Positions 36,551 through 46,500 of a DNA stretch of 64,000 nt are shown piece by piece. The stretch covers positions 13,455-77,454 of the forward strand of contig CAKPRQ010000009.1 in assembly GCA_934182605.1 (NCBI GenBank), read 5' to 3'. A model generated the notes under the pieces. The model saw only the letters and a list, made by a program, of their open reading frames with translations. It ran no database searches and was not told the DNA's origin. Both the position numbers and the translations under genes were made by a program. This DNA comes from an uncultured Clostridia bacterium. Lineage in GTDB: Bacteria; Bacillota; Clostridia; TANB77; CAG-508. Position 1 is the first letter of the stretch; every line of letters starts with the position of its first letter.

Positions 36551-37288
36551 TTAGAATTGTGTTGATATTATTCCTATTAAAAACCCTAATATATTTCCTA
36601 AATATGATATTCTCCCTTTATATATTTTGTGAGATTCTGGTATTAATTCTCCAGCAGATATGTATAACATTGCACCTGCTGCAAAACCTAAGCATATACT
36701 TATTAATTCTTCTGATATTGTCCCTATAATTATTCCAAAAAAAGCACCTACTCCAGTTGTTAAGCCTGATAGAAATGTATATAAAATTACTTTATATGTT
36801 TTCATACCTCCATTTTTCATAGGAACAGCCATTGATATACCTTCTGGTACATCGTGTAACGCAATTGCCACTGCTAAAGTTAATCCTAGCTTTGTTGAAG
36901 CACTAAAACCAGAACCTATTGCAAGTCCTTCTGGGAAATTATGAATAGCAAGACCTATTCCAACTATAATACCAGTTTTTATTAGCGAATTCATTTTAAA
37001 TACGTTTTTCTTGCTATATTTATAATTTACTAGATTATCACAGAAAATCATAATAAATACACCTATAATAATTCCTATAATAACAGTAAGCATATTTGAA
37101 ACTTCCATTGCTTCTGGTATAAGTTCAAAACATACTACAGCCACCATTAAACCTGCTGCAAATTCCAATATAAAACTTAAAAATTTATTAGATTTAGTCT
37201 TTATTGTAGCACCTATAATTCCACCTAAGGTCGTGCCTAATGTACCAAAGATTAAACCTAATATTGTTGTATTAAGAATTGTATCCAC
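36551..37288 (-). CDS. ZIP family metal transporter
   Basis: A 245-residue protein with about eight membrane segments and the two ZIP signature helices HNFPEGLAIGSG near 115 and HDVPEGISMAVP near 145, which form the binuclear metal site. It would import zinc or another divalent metal into the cytoplasm. The central loop is short. A second, frameshifted ZIP gene lies at 55752. Its own flanks recur as a fused scar at 35114-35220, so a copy once existed on the other side of the ATPase gene. Confidence 0.9.
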   Translation of the reverse strand: MDTILNTTILGLIFGTLGTTLGGIIGATIKTKSNKFLSFILEFAAGLMVAVVCFELIPEAMEVSNMLTVIIGIIIGVFIMIFCDNLVNYKYSKKNVFKMNSLIKTGIIVGIGLAIHNFPEGLAIGSGFSASTKLGLTLAVAIALHDVPEGISMAVPMKNGGMKTYKVILYTFLSGLTTGVGAFFGIIIGTISEELISICLGFAAGAMLYISAGELIPESHKIYKGRISYLGNILGFLIGIISTQF

Positions 37289-37384
37289 AATTATATAATC
37301 TCCTTATTTATGTCTTTAATTAAATTGATATGCAATTATTAACTTTTTATACACTTCTTTAAGATTTTTTTAATATTAATAAAA

Positions 37385-37409
37385 ATTAACTCCATATATT
37401 GGAGTTAAT
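37385..37409 (-). terminator. Terminator of ndk
   Basis: ATTAACTCCA (37385-37394) pairs with TGGAGTTAAT (37400-37409). On the minus strand it is followed by TTTTTATTAATATT. It starts 3 bp after the ndk stop. Confidence 0.8.
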
Positions 37410-37411
37410 CT

Positions 37412-37810
37412 TTATCTAAAAAAACGTTTTATTTCTATTTCTGCATTTTCTACAGAATCTGAACCATGGATTAAATTCATAGTAGTACTATTAGCATAAT
37501 TTCCTCTAATTGTACCTGGTTCTGCTTCTAACCATTTAGTTGCACCCATTAACTTTCTCATTCCTTTTACAACTTCTTCTCCTTCTACTATCATACCTAA
37601 TACAGGACCAGAAGTCATATATTCAACAATTTCTGGGAAGAAAGGTTTTTCTATTAAATGTGCATAATGTTCTTTTAATATTTCTTCGTTTAATTTAAAC
37701 ATTTTCATATCTGTAATACAAAAACCTTTTTTTTCAATCATACTAATAATTTCTCCAATTAACCCCCTTTTTATTGCATCTGGTTTTAACATAATATAAG
37801 TTTTTTCCAT
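37412..37810 (-). CDS. ndk: Nucleoside-diphosphate kinase
   Basis: 132 residues, opening MEKTYIMLKPDAIKRGLIGEI. The phospho-histidine motif NLIHGSDSVENAEIEI lies near 115, with GTIRGNYA before it. It equilibrates NDP and NTP pools. It is 41 bp downstream of prfA and likely shares its transcript, with a terminator right behind. Confidence 0.95.
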   Translation of the reverse strand: MEKTYIMLKPDAIKRGLIGEIISMIEKKGFCITDMKMFKLNEEILKEHYAHLIEKPFFPEIVEYMTSGPVLGMIVEGEEVVKGMRKLMGATKWLEAEPGTIRGNYANSTTMNLIHGSDSVENAEIEIKRFFR

Positions 37811-37851
37811 AATTTAAACATTCCTTTCTACATTTATATTTATATTTATTT

Positions 37852-38910
37852 TTATTCTTCACCTTTTAATCTTTCTGCTCTATCCGTTGCTATTAAATTT
37901 TCTATCATTTCATCTAAATTTCCATTTAGAAAATCTTCCATTTGATATATACTTAACCCGATTCTATGGTCTGTTATTCTTCCTTGTGGGTAATTATATG
38001 TTCTTATTTTTTCGCTTCTGTCCCCTGAACCTACTTGACTTTTTCTTGCATTTGCTATTTCACTGTCTTGTTTTTGTTTTTCTATATCATATATTTTAGT
38101 TCTTAACATTCTCATTGCATTTTCTTTATTTTGAAATTGTGAACGCTCTGTTTGGCATTCTACCACAATTCCTGTAGGCTCGTGGATTAATCTTACTGCC
38201 GAAGATGTTTTATTTATATGTTGGCCACCTGCACCTGATGCTCTAAAAACTTCCATTTTTATATCAGATTCATTCAATTCTATTTCTACATCTTCAACTA
38301 CAGGTAATACTGCTACAGTTACTGTAGAAGTATGAATTCTTCCACTTGACTCTGTATCTGGGACTCTTTGTACCCTGTGTACACCACTTTCGAATTTAAG
38401 CTTACTATACACACCTTTTCCACTTACCATAAATGATATTTCTTTATATCCACCAAGTCCTGTTTCATTTGAATTTAATACCTCAAGTTTCCAACGTTTT
38501 CTCTCTGCATACATTGAATACATTCTAAATAATGTTCCAGCAAATAACGCCGCTTCCTCTCCACCTGCTCCCGCACGTATTTCGCAGATTATGTTTTTAT
38601 CATCATTTGGATCTTTTGGAATTAATAAAAATTTTAATTCTTCCTCCAATTTAGGTAATTTTTCTTTAGACTCTTCATAATCCAATTGGGCTAGTTCTTT
38701 TAATTCTGGATCATCTAACATTTGTTTTGCTTCTTCTAATTGATTTTTTACTTTTTTATATTCCCTATATTTTTCTACAATTTCTTGAATTTCTGCATGT
38801 TCTTTCATACATTTTTGCCATTCTGTTTGGTTAGAAATAATATCTGGATCACTTATCTTTTTGGTTAAGTCTTCGTATTTTTTTTCTACCGCTTCTAGTT
38901 TTTGAAACAT
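37852..38910 (-). CDS. prfA: Peptide chain release factor 1
   Basis: 352 residues, near standard length. The codon-recognition region reads RVPDTESSGRIHTS (P-x-T tripeptide PDT) and the peptidyl-hydrolysis loop SGAGGQHINKTSSAVR (GGQ near 227) is intact, so it terminates at UAA and UAG. It precedes ndk. Hairpin element B lies about 90 bp upstream of its start. Confidence 0.95.
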   Translation of the reverse strand: MFQKLEAVEKKYEDLTKKISDPDIISNQTEWQKCMKEHAEIQEIVEKYREYKKVKNQLEEAKQMLDDPELKELAQLDYEESKEKLPKLEEELKFLLIPKDPNDDKNIICEIRAGAGGEEAALFAGTLFRMYSMYAERKRWKLEVLNSNETGLGGYKEISFMVSGKGVYSKLKFESGVHRVQRVPDTESSGRIHTSTVTVAVLPVVEDVEIELNESDIKMEVFRASGAGGQHINKTSSAVRLIHEPTGIVVECQTERSQFQNKENAMRMLRTKIYDIEKQKQDSEIANARKSQVGSGDRSEKIRTYNYPQGRITDHRIGLSIYQMEDFLNGNLDEMIENLIATDRAERLKGEE

Positions 38911-38998
38911 AATTCTCTCCTTTAAAATTTTTTACTAAATTATTATACTACAAATTTTAAAAAATTACTATATTTTTTGAGAATTTTAGTAAAAATTA

Positions 38999-39148
38999 GT
39001 TACAATTCAGTAGAGAAACATATATTTTTAGCAAAATCGTGATATATAGCTATTTGCGAGTCAAGACCCGGATTGTGTTACCCTAGCTATGTTTTGACTA
39101 AAAATAGCTATATATCACGATTTTATAAAATAGTTACTGAATTGTAAC
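38999..39148 (+). mobile_element. 150-bp hairpin element, copy B (MITE-like, with TIRs and 7-bp target duplication)
   Basis: This copy is the most complete. GTTACAATTCAGTA (38999-39012) and TACTGAATTGTAAC (39135-39148) are perfect 14-bp terminal inverted repeats. An inner pair, AAAATCGTGATATATAGCTATTT with its complement, makes one long hairpin. AAAATTA flanks it directly on both sides (38992-38998 and 39149-39155), as a target-site duplication would. It has no coding capacity. The right duplication includes the htrA stop codon. Confidence 0.85.
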
Positions 39149-39152
39149 AAAA

Positions 39153-40343
39153 TTATTTTACTCCTCTTTCCTTTAAAGTTACTGTTACATTAGTCTCCTT
39201 ATTATTCCTCAAAATAGTTAAATTAACTACATCTTCCGGTTTCTTAGTATATATATAACTTCTTAATGTTGTTATTTTATTCACATCTATTCCATCTATT
39301 TTTAATAACACATCCCCTGCTTTTACAGAAGCTTTATATAAAGGTCCATCGGTAACTACTTTTGCAATATATATTCCACCTTTTTCTCCATTGAAATTAA
39401 TATCTGCATCTAAATATGGTATTACTTCTCTATCAAAACCATACATTCCTAAAGTTGCTTCTTTAAACTCTCCAGTTTGTACAAAGCTTTCTATAATTGG
39501 CTTTATTAAATTTATTGGCACTGCAAAACCAATTCCTTCTGCTGATGTTATTTTTATAGTATTTATTGCAACCACTTTTCCATATATATCTATTAATGGT
39601 CCACCGCTATTTCCTGGATTTATAGTAGCATCTGTTTGTATTAAATCTTCTAAATATGAGACTTCTTCTCCCTCTTCTATCTTTATAGTTCTATTAACTG
39701 CACTTATTATACCCTGGGTAACTGTTCTTTGGAATTCAAAACCTATTGGATTTCCTATTGCAAAAACACTTTGCCCTATTTTTAGATTATCAGAATCTGA
39801 CAATTCTGCAAATGGTAAGTTAATCATTTCGATTTTAAGTATACTTAAATCTAAATCACTGTCTGCCCAAACAACAGTACCTTCATAATTTGCTCCGCTT
39901 GCTAATGTAACATAACATTTACTTAGTTTATCCCCTGTAACATGCCAATTGCTCAAAATATATCCATTTGGAGAAACAATAACTCCTGAACCTAGATTTA
40001 AATCTTCCGCACTATTTAATGTAAAAACACTATTTCCTATGTTTTTTATTCTTGAAATTCCTACAACTGTATCTGTTACATTCTCTAAAATTTTAATTGT
40101 ATTATCTTCAACGATTTTATAATATTCTGACAAGTTATCCACATTTTCTACACTATTTCCACCACTACTATTCTGCGTTGATACTGTATTTACAGTATAT
40201 GTACCAAACTTATGATTACCATTCGTCTCTATTCTTATATACATATCATATAAAAAAACACTAACTATAGCTGTTAATGCAACAATTCCTATTGTTATAA
40301 ATATTCTTTTAATATCTCTTTCTTTTTTTATAAATCTTGCCAA
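39153..40343 (-). CDS. HtrA/DegP-like trypsin serine protease with PDZ domain
   Basis: 396 residues: a short cytoplasmic start, one membrane anchor (about 13-31), a Ser/Thr/Asn-rich linker, then an S1C protease with the catalytic His in SNWHVTGD near 131, Asp in DSDLDLSILKI near 161 and Ser in NPGNSGGPLID near 246. A C-terminal PDZ domain (GDVLLKIDGIDVNKITTLRSYIY) follows. This is a membrane-anchored surface quality-control protease. Its stop codon sits within the target duplication of hairpin element B, only 4 bp from the element. Confidence 0.93.
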   Translation of the reverse strand: MARFIKKERDIKRIFITIGIVALTAIVSVFLYDMYIRIETNGNHKFGTYTVNTVSTQNSSGGNSVENVDNLSEYYKIVEDNTIKILENVTDTVVGISRIKNIGNSVFTLNSAEDLNLGSGVIVSPNGYILSNWHVTGDKLSKCYVTLASGANYEGTVVWADSDLDLSILKIEMINLPFAELSDSDNLKIGQSVFAIGNPIGFEFQRTVTQGIISAVNRTIKIEEGEEVSYLEDLIQTDATINPGNSGGPLIDIYGKVVAINTIKITSAEGIGFAVPINLIKPIIESFVQTGEFKEATLGMYGFDREVIPYLDADINFNGEKGGIYIAKVVTDGPLYKASVKAGDVLLKIDGIDVNKITTLRSYIYTKKPEDVVNLTILRNNKETNVTVTLKERGVK

Positions 40344-40469
40344 TACATTTCCCCCACTTTTTCATTTTAATTTAATTATATTCTTTCCAAATTTTTATAT
40401 TTTAAACAAAATATTTATGATAAAATATGTTACAGCTACACCACTTTTTTATCTTTTTCCACATTTTTA

Positions 40470-40498
40470 TTGAAAATTCTCCTGTTTAGTGATATAAT
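40470..40498 (+). promoter_or_regulatory. Promoter of the NRPS operon
   Basis: TTGAAA (40470-40475), 17 bp, perfect TATAAT (40493-40498). The NRPS start is 43 bp downstream behind AAGGAG. Confidence 0.7.
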
Positions 40499-40541
40499 AT
40501 TGAAGTATGATAAATACATAAATAAATAAGGAGATTTTAAA

Positions 40542-43500
40542 ATGGAAACAAAATTCTATAACTTAAGTAACCCACAGAAAGCAATTTGGCTAACAGAAGA
40601 ATACTACAAAAATACTAGTATTAATAATGTTGGCGGTACACTTACTATGGAAGAAGTAATAAACAAGGATTTATTAGAAAAAGCAATTTCATTATTTATA
40701 TCTTCAAATGGCTCTCTAAGATTTAAATTAGATCTATCTCAGAAAGAGCCTTTGCAATATATTGCGCCAATTACTCATTACGATATTAAGTATATTGAAA
40801 TTAATGATGAAAATGAGTTGAAAGACATTTCGGATGCCTTTTTGAAGGAACCTTTTGAAACATCACAATCTTTCCTTTTTGGATTTATAATGTTCAATTT
40901 TAAAAATAAGAAAAAAGGTGGCTTTATAGCAAAACTTCACCACTTAATTTCTGACGCTTGGTCTATGAGCATTTTAATAGACGAAATTATGTCTATTTAT
41001 TCTAATTTATTGTCAAATAACACTATTGACATAAATCCCCCTTCATATTTAACATATATAGAATCTGAAAATAATTATTTAAATAGTGAAAAATATAATA
41101 GAGATAAAGAATTTTGGGAGAATATTTTTAATTCTGCTCCTGAATTAACTACTTTATCTAAAAAATATAATAATAGTATTGAAACTTCATCTGAGGCTAA
41201 AAGAAAAGTCTATACTTTAAATGAAAATAATACAAATGTTATAAAAGATTTCTGTAAAAACAATAAAACTTCCCCATACACACTTTTTATGGCTATTTTA
41301 GGATTATATACAGGAAAATTAAACAATACTGATACTGTCATTTTAGGTACTCCTGTGCTTAATAGAACAAATTTTAAAGAAAAACATACTATGGGAATGT
41401 TTATTAGTACTATTCCTTTTAAGATAGATATTGATTTTAAAGATACTTTTAAAGAATTTTTACTTAATTTAAATAAAGAACAATTAGGCTTATTTAGACA
41501 CCAAAAGTATCCTTATAATGATTTATTAGATTCTATACGTAGTAAATACGATATTTCTAATAATTTATATACGACTGTTTTATCATACCAAAATGCTAAA
41601 AACAATAGAAGAAATTCTAATATACAATATAAAACTGTTTGGAATTTTAATGGAAACATTGCTGAAGAATTAGAATTACATATTTCAGATTTAGATGATA
41701 ATAATACTTTTAACTTTATATTCGACTATAATATCAATAAATTCACAGAAGATGATATTACTAATATTTACAACAGATTATTTTATATATTTAACCAAAT
41801 AGAAAAAAATCCTAATATTTCCTTAGAAGATATAGAAATAATTACTCCTGAAGAAAAAACTAATATTTTAAGTGAATTTAATAACACATATAAAGATTAT
41901 CCAAAAGATAAAGATATAGTCGAAATTTTTTACGAAAATGTTTTAAAATATCCTAATCATACTGCATTAGTTTATGAAGATGAAAAGATAACATATCAAG
42001 ATCTATATAAAAAAATATCTGCTATAGAAAAAGAACTTATTAAAAATGATGTACATTTTCAAGATATTATAGCAGTATATATGCCTAAGTCTATTGAATA
42101 TGTAGCTGCTATATTAGCTATTTTAAAACTTGGTGCAATATATTTACCAGTCTCATTTAATTATCCTGAAGAACGTATAAAGTATATGTTTGAAAATAGT
42201 AAAACAAAATTAATTATTTGCAAAGATAGAATGGAAAATAATTTCAATATTAATATGATTTTTGCAAAAGAATTAGAATATGAAAATGAAGAAATACTTC
42301 CACCAAAACATTTCGATATTTCAAATAGTGCATATATTATATATACTTCTGGTTCTACTGGTAAACCTAAAGGAGTAGAAGTAAGTCAACAATCTGTTAT
42401 TAATCATGTTTATAATGTGTACAATAATTATTCAACTCATTTTAGTGATAAGGATAAGACATTAAGTTTAGTTAACTCTTCTTTTGACGTTAATGTTGAA
42501 GAAATATTTGTGCCAATGTTTTTTGGATGTACTTTACATTTAATATCTGAAGATAGTATATACGATCCTAGAAAAATTGCCGATTATATTTATGAACAAA
42601 AAATCACATATACTTTTATACCACCTACTATACTTAGTGCTGTATATCATAATCTAAGAATATTTAAAAATATAAGTTTAAATAAATTACTCGTTGGAGT
42701 TCAATCTATTAAAAATACTATTTTAAATATGTATTTAGATTTAATTCCAGATTTAGAAATTGTTAATGGCTATGGACCAACTGAAGCTACTATTTACTGT
42801 ATATGTAAAAAATATACTTATACCAATACTGGTACTATTTTTAATGTCCCTATTGGTAAACCAATGGATAATTGCGAAATTTATTTATTAAATAATACTT
42901 TAACATTACAACCTTTTGGTTATGTTGGTGAAATATGTATAGCTGGAGAATGTTTGTCTAAAGGTTACTTATATAATAAGGAAAAAACTGAATCTAGTTT
43001 TATATTCTGTCCTAATATTAACAAAAAAATATATAGAACAGGAGATTATGGATACTATCTTCCTAATGGAGATATAATGTATGTTGGAAGAATAGATATG
43101 CAGGTTAAGCTAAATGGCTATAGAATTGAACTTTCTGAAATAGATGAAGTTATATCAAAGTATTCAAATAATCTTGAGTATAGTTATAGTTTAATACATA
43201 ATAAAAAAATATATTCATTTATTATAGGTAAAGAAATAGACCATGCTAAGTTAAAACAATATTTGAAAACCAAATTACCATATTATATGATACCTATAAG
43301 CTTTATAAATATAGGCAAGATTCCTTCTACAGCTAATGGAAAAATAAATAAAGATTATTTAATAAATATACTAGAAGAAAGTTTAAAGAATAAAGAGAAA
43401 GAAATAGTTATGCCTTCTAACAAAATTGAAGAATATCTTATAAATCTTTTAGCTAAGCTTTTAAAACTATCTCCTAGTGATATAAGTATAAAAGATAATT

Positions 43501-46500
43501 TTTTTGAACTTGGTGGAGATTCTTTATCAGCTATAAAAATATGCTCATCTTTACAAAAAGACTTGGACCTTAATTTACCAATAAAGATGTTATTTGAACT
43601 AGATACTATTCAAGATATTGCAAATTATCTTTCTACAACAGATACTTCTGTTTACTATAATATACCAAAATATGAAGATAATTTAGAAAAATATCCTATA
43701 TCTTCAGCACAAAAGAGAGTATATTTATCAAGTACTATTGCAAAAAACAATAAACTTTTGTATAATATGCCTTGTATCATAAAATTACCTAATGATATAA
43801 ATATAAAGAGACTAGAAAGTTCTATAAATACATTGATAGAAAAACATGAAAGTCTTAGAACATATTTTATTAAAGATACTACAGGAATATATCAAAAAAT
43901 ATTACCTAACGCAAAAATAAAATTAAATCCTGTTTACTTGAAGAATCACTCTATAAAAAGCTATGCAAAAACTTTTGTAAGGGAATTTGATTTATCTAAA
44001 GCTCCTTTAATGAGATGTGAATTACTTATTAGTGAAAATAATATGCATTATTTATTATTAGATATGCACCATATTATTTCTGATGGCGTATCTACTAACA
44101 TATTAGTGAAAGACTTATCTGATATATATAATAACAAGGAAATTGCTGTTAATAATATTAAATATACTGATTATTCTATATGGGAAAATAATGCAATTAA
44201 TAATAATGTGTTTAAGAAAGAAAAAGAGTTCTGGCTTGATAAAGTTAAAAATACAGATTTATTAAATTTACCTACAGATTACCCTAGACCAATAGACTCA
44301 ACGTATAATGGAAGTAGAATTAATTTTACAATACCTAGGAAAATATTTACTAAAATAAAATATTTCTGCAACCAGAATAATATAACTCCATATATGTATA
44401 TGTTAGGTGCTTTTAATATATTAATGTATAATTTCTGTAAACAAGAAACTATAACACTTGGTACACCTGTTGCAAATAGAGTCTTGGGGAAAACTTCTGA
44501 TATTATTGGTATGTTTGTTAATACTTTAATTATGCAATCTACAATAGATAGTGATATGTATATTAAAAAATATTACGCTGATTTGAAAAATGATGTTATA
44601 TCTTGTTTTGAAAATCAAATATATCCTTTTGATGAATTAGTAAATAACTTGAATGTTAAAAGAAATTCAAATAATAACAACTTATTCAATACTATGTTTA
44701 TTTACCAAAATTCTAATATACCAAATATATATTTTGATGATTTTGAAACTACTATAACACCTATAAATGGTAATATATCTAAATTTGATTTATCAATTGA
44801 GATTATACCAAATAATAAAGAATTTTTAGTAACTTTTGAATATTGTACAGATTTATTTAAACGACCTACAATCGAGTCATTATATAAAGCATATCTTTCT
44901 ATAGTAACTCATATAGCTGAAAACCATGAAACTAAAATAAAAGATATACAATTATTAAATAGTGATGAAAAGAATAAAATCTTATATGACTTTAATAATA
45001 CATCTACTATTTATCCTAAAAATACAGATATATATTCATTATTTGTCGAACAAGTAGAAAACAGTCCAAATAAATTAGCTGTATTTTTTGATAACGAAAG
45101 TTTGTCATACCAGGAATTAAATATTAAAGTTTCAAATTTAGCTAATACCATGAGGAAACTTGGGGTAACACAAAATGATATTACAGCTATTTTAGTTGAT
45201 AAATCTTTAGAATCAATTATCGCTATACTTGCTACATTAAAATTGGGAGCTGCATATTTACCTATAGATGTTAATTATCCAACTTCTCGTATAGATTATA
45301 TGTTAGCAGATTCTAAAGCTAAAATATTACTCACAACAAATGATTTCGTACATAAAGCTACAAATATTATTACAACATTAAATATTTCTTTAGATAATAC
45401 TGTAATATATACAAATGAAGGAAATTCTGATATAATTATAAATCAGATTTCAACTGATAGACCTGCATATATAATGTATACTTCCGGTTCAACTGGTAAA
45501 CCTAAAGGAACCATAATAACACAAAAAAATATTATAAGACTTATAAAAAATACTAATTTTATTAAGTTTAGGGAAGATGATAGAATAATACAAACTGGCT
45601 CAATAGTATTTGATGCATGTACTTTTGAAATTTTTGGTGCATTATTAAATGGCTTACCTTTATATATTATTAAAAAAGAAGATTTATTAAATCCTTCTAC
45701 ATTACAAGATTTCATATTACATAATAAAATAAGTATAATGTGGCTTACTGCACCTTTATTTAATCAAATATGCGAAGTTAATCCTCATATATTTAATACT
45801 TTAAGAGTATTACTAACTGGAGGAGATGTGCTATCACCAAAACATATTAATATGGCTAGAATTGCTAATAAAAATTTAAGTATTATAAACGGTTATGGAC
45901 CTACAGAAAACACAACTTTTTCTTGTTGCTATAACATTGATAAAATTTATACTTATAGCATTCCAATAGGTAAACCTATATCTAACTCTACTTGTTATGT
46001 GGTATCTGATTCTGAAAAGCTTTTGCCTGTTGGTTTTCCTGGCGAACTATGGGTTGGTGGAGATGGCGTTTGTTTAGGATATTTAAATAATGAGAACTTA
46101 ACGAATGAAAAATTTATGCCTAATCCTTTTGGACTTGATACAATTTATAAAACAGGAGATTTGGTAAAATGGCTTCCAGATGGTAATATATCTTTTATAA
46201 ATAGGATAGATTCTCAAGTTAAAATTAATGGATACAGAGTTGAGCTAAAAGAAATTGATATAAAATTAACAAGTTCTCAAGCTATAAAAGAAGCATTTTC
46301 TATGGTTAGAAATATTAATGATGAAAAATGTATTTGTTCATACATTGTATGCAATAAACAATTAGATTTAGATGAATTATATGCATTTTTAAAAGAGTCT
46401 TTACCAAAATATATGTTGCCAAAACATATAATTACTTTAGATAAATTACCTTTAAATATTAACGGTAAGATAGATAAAAACCAATTACCACTTCCTGATG

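Noticed and set aside
37852..38910. Unusual anticodon tripeptide PDT in RF1
   Set aside because: The middle position of P-x-T varies naturally among RF1 proteins; the GGQ loop and flanks are normal.
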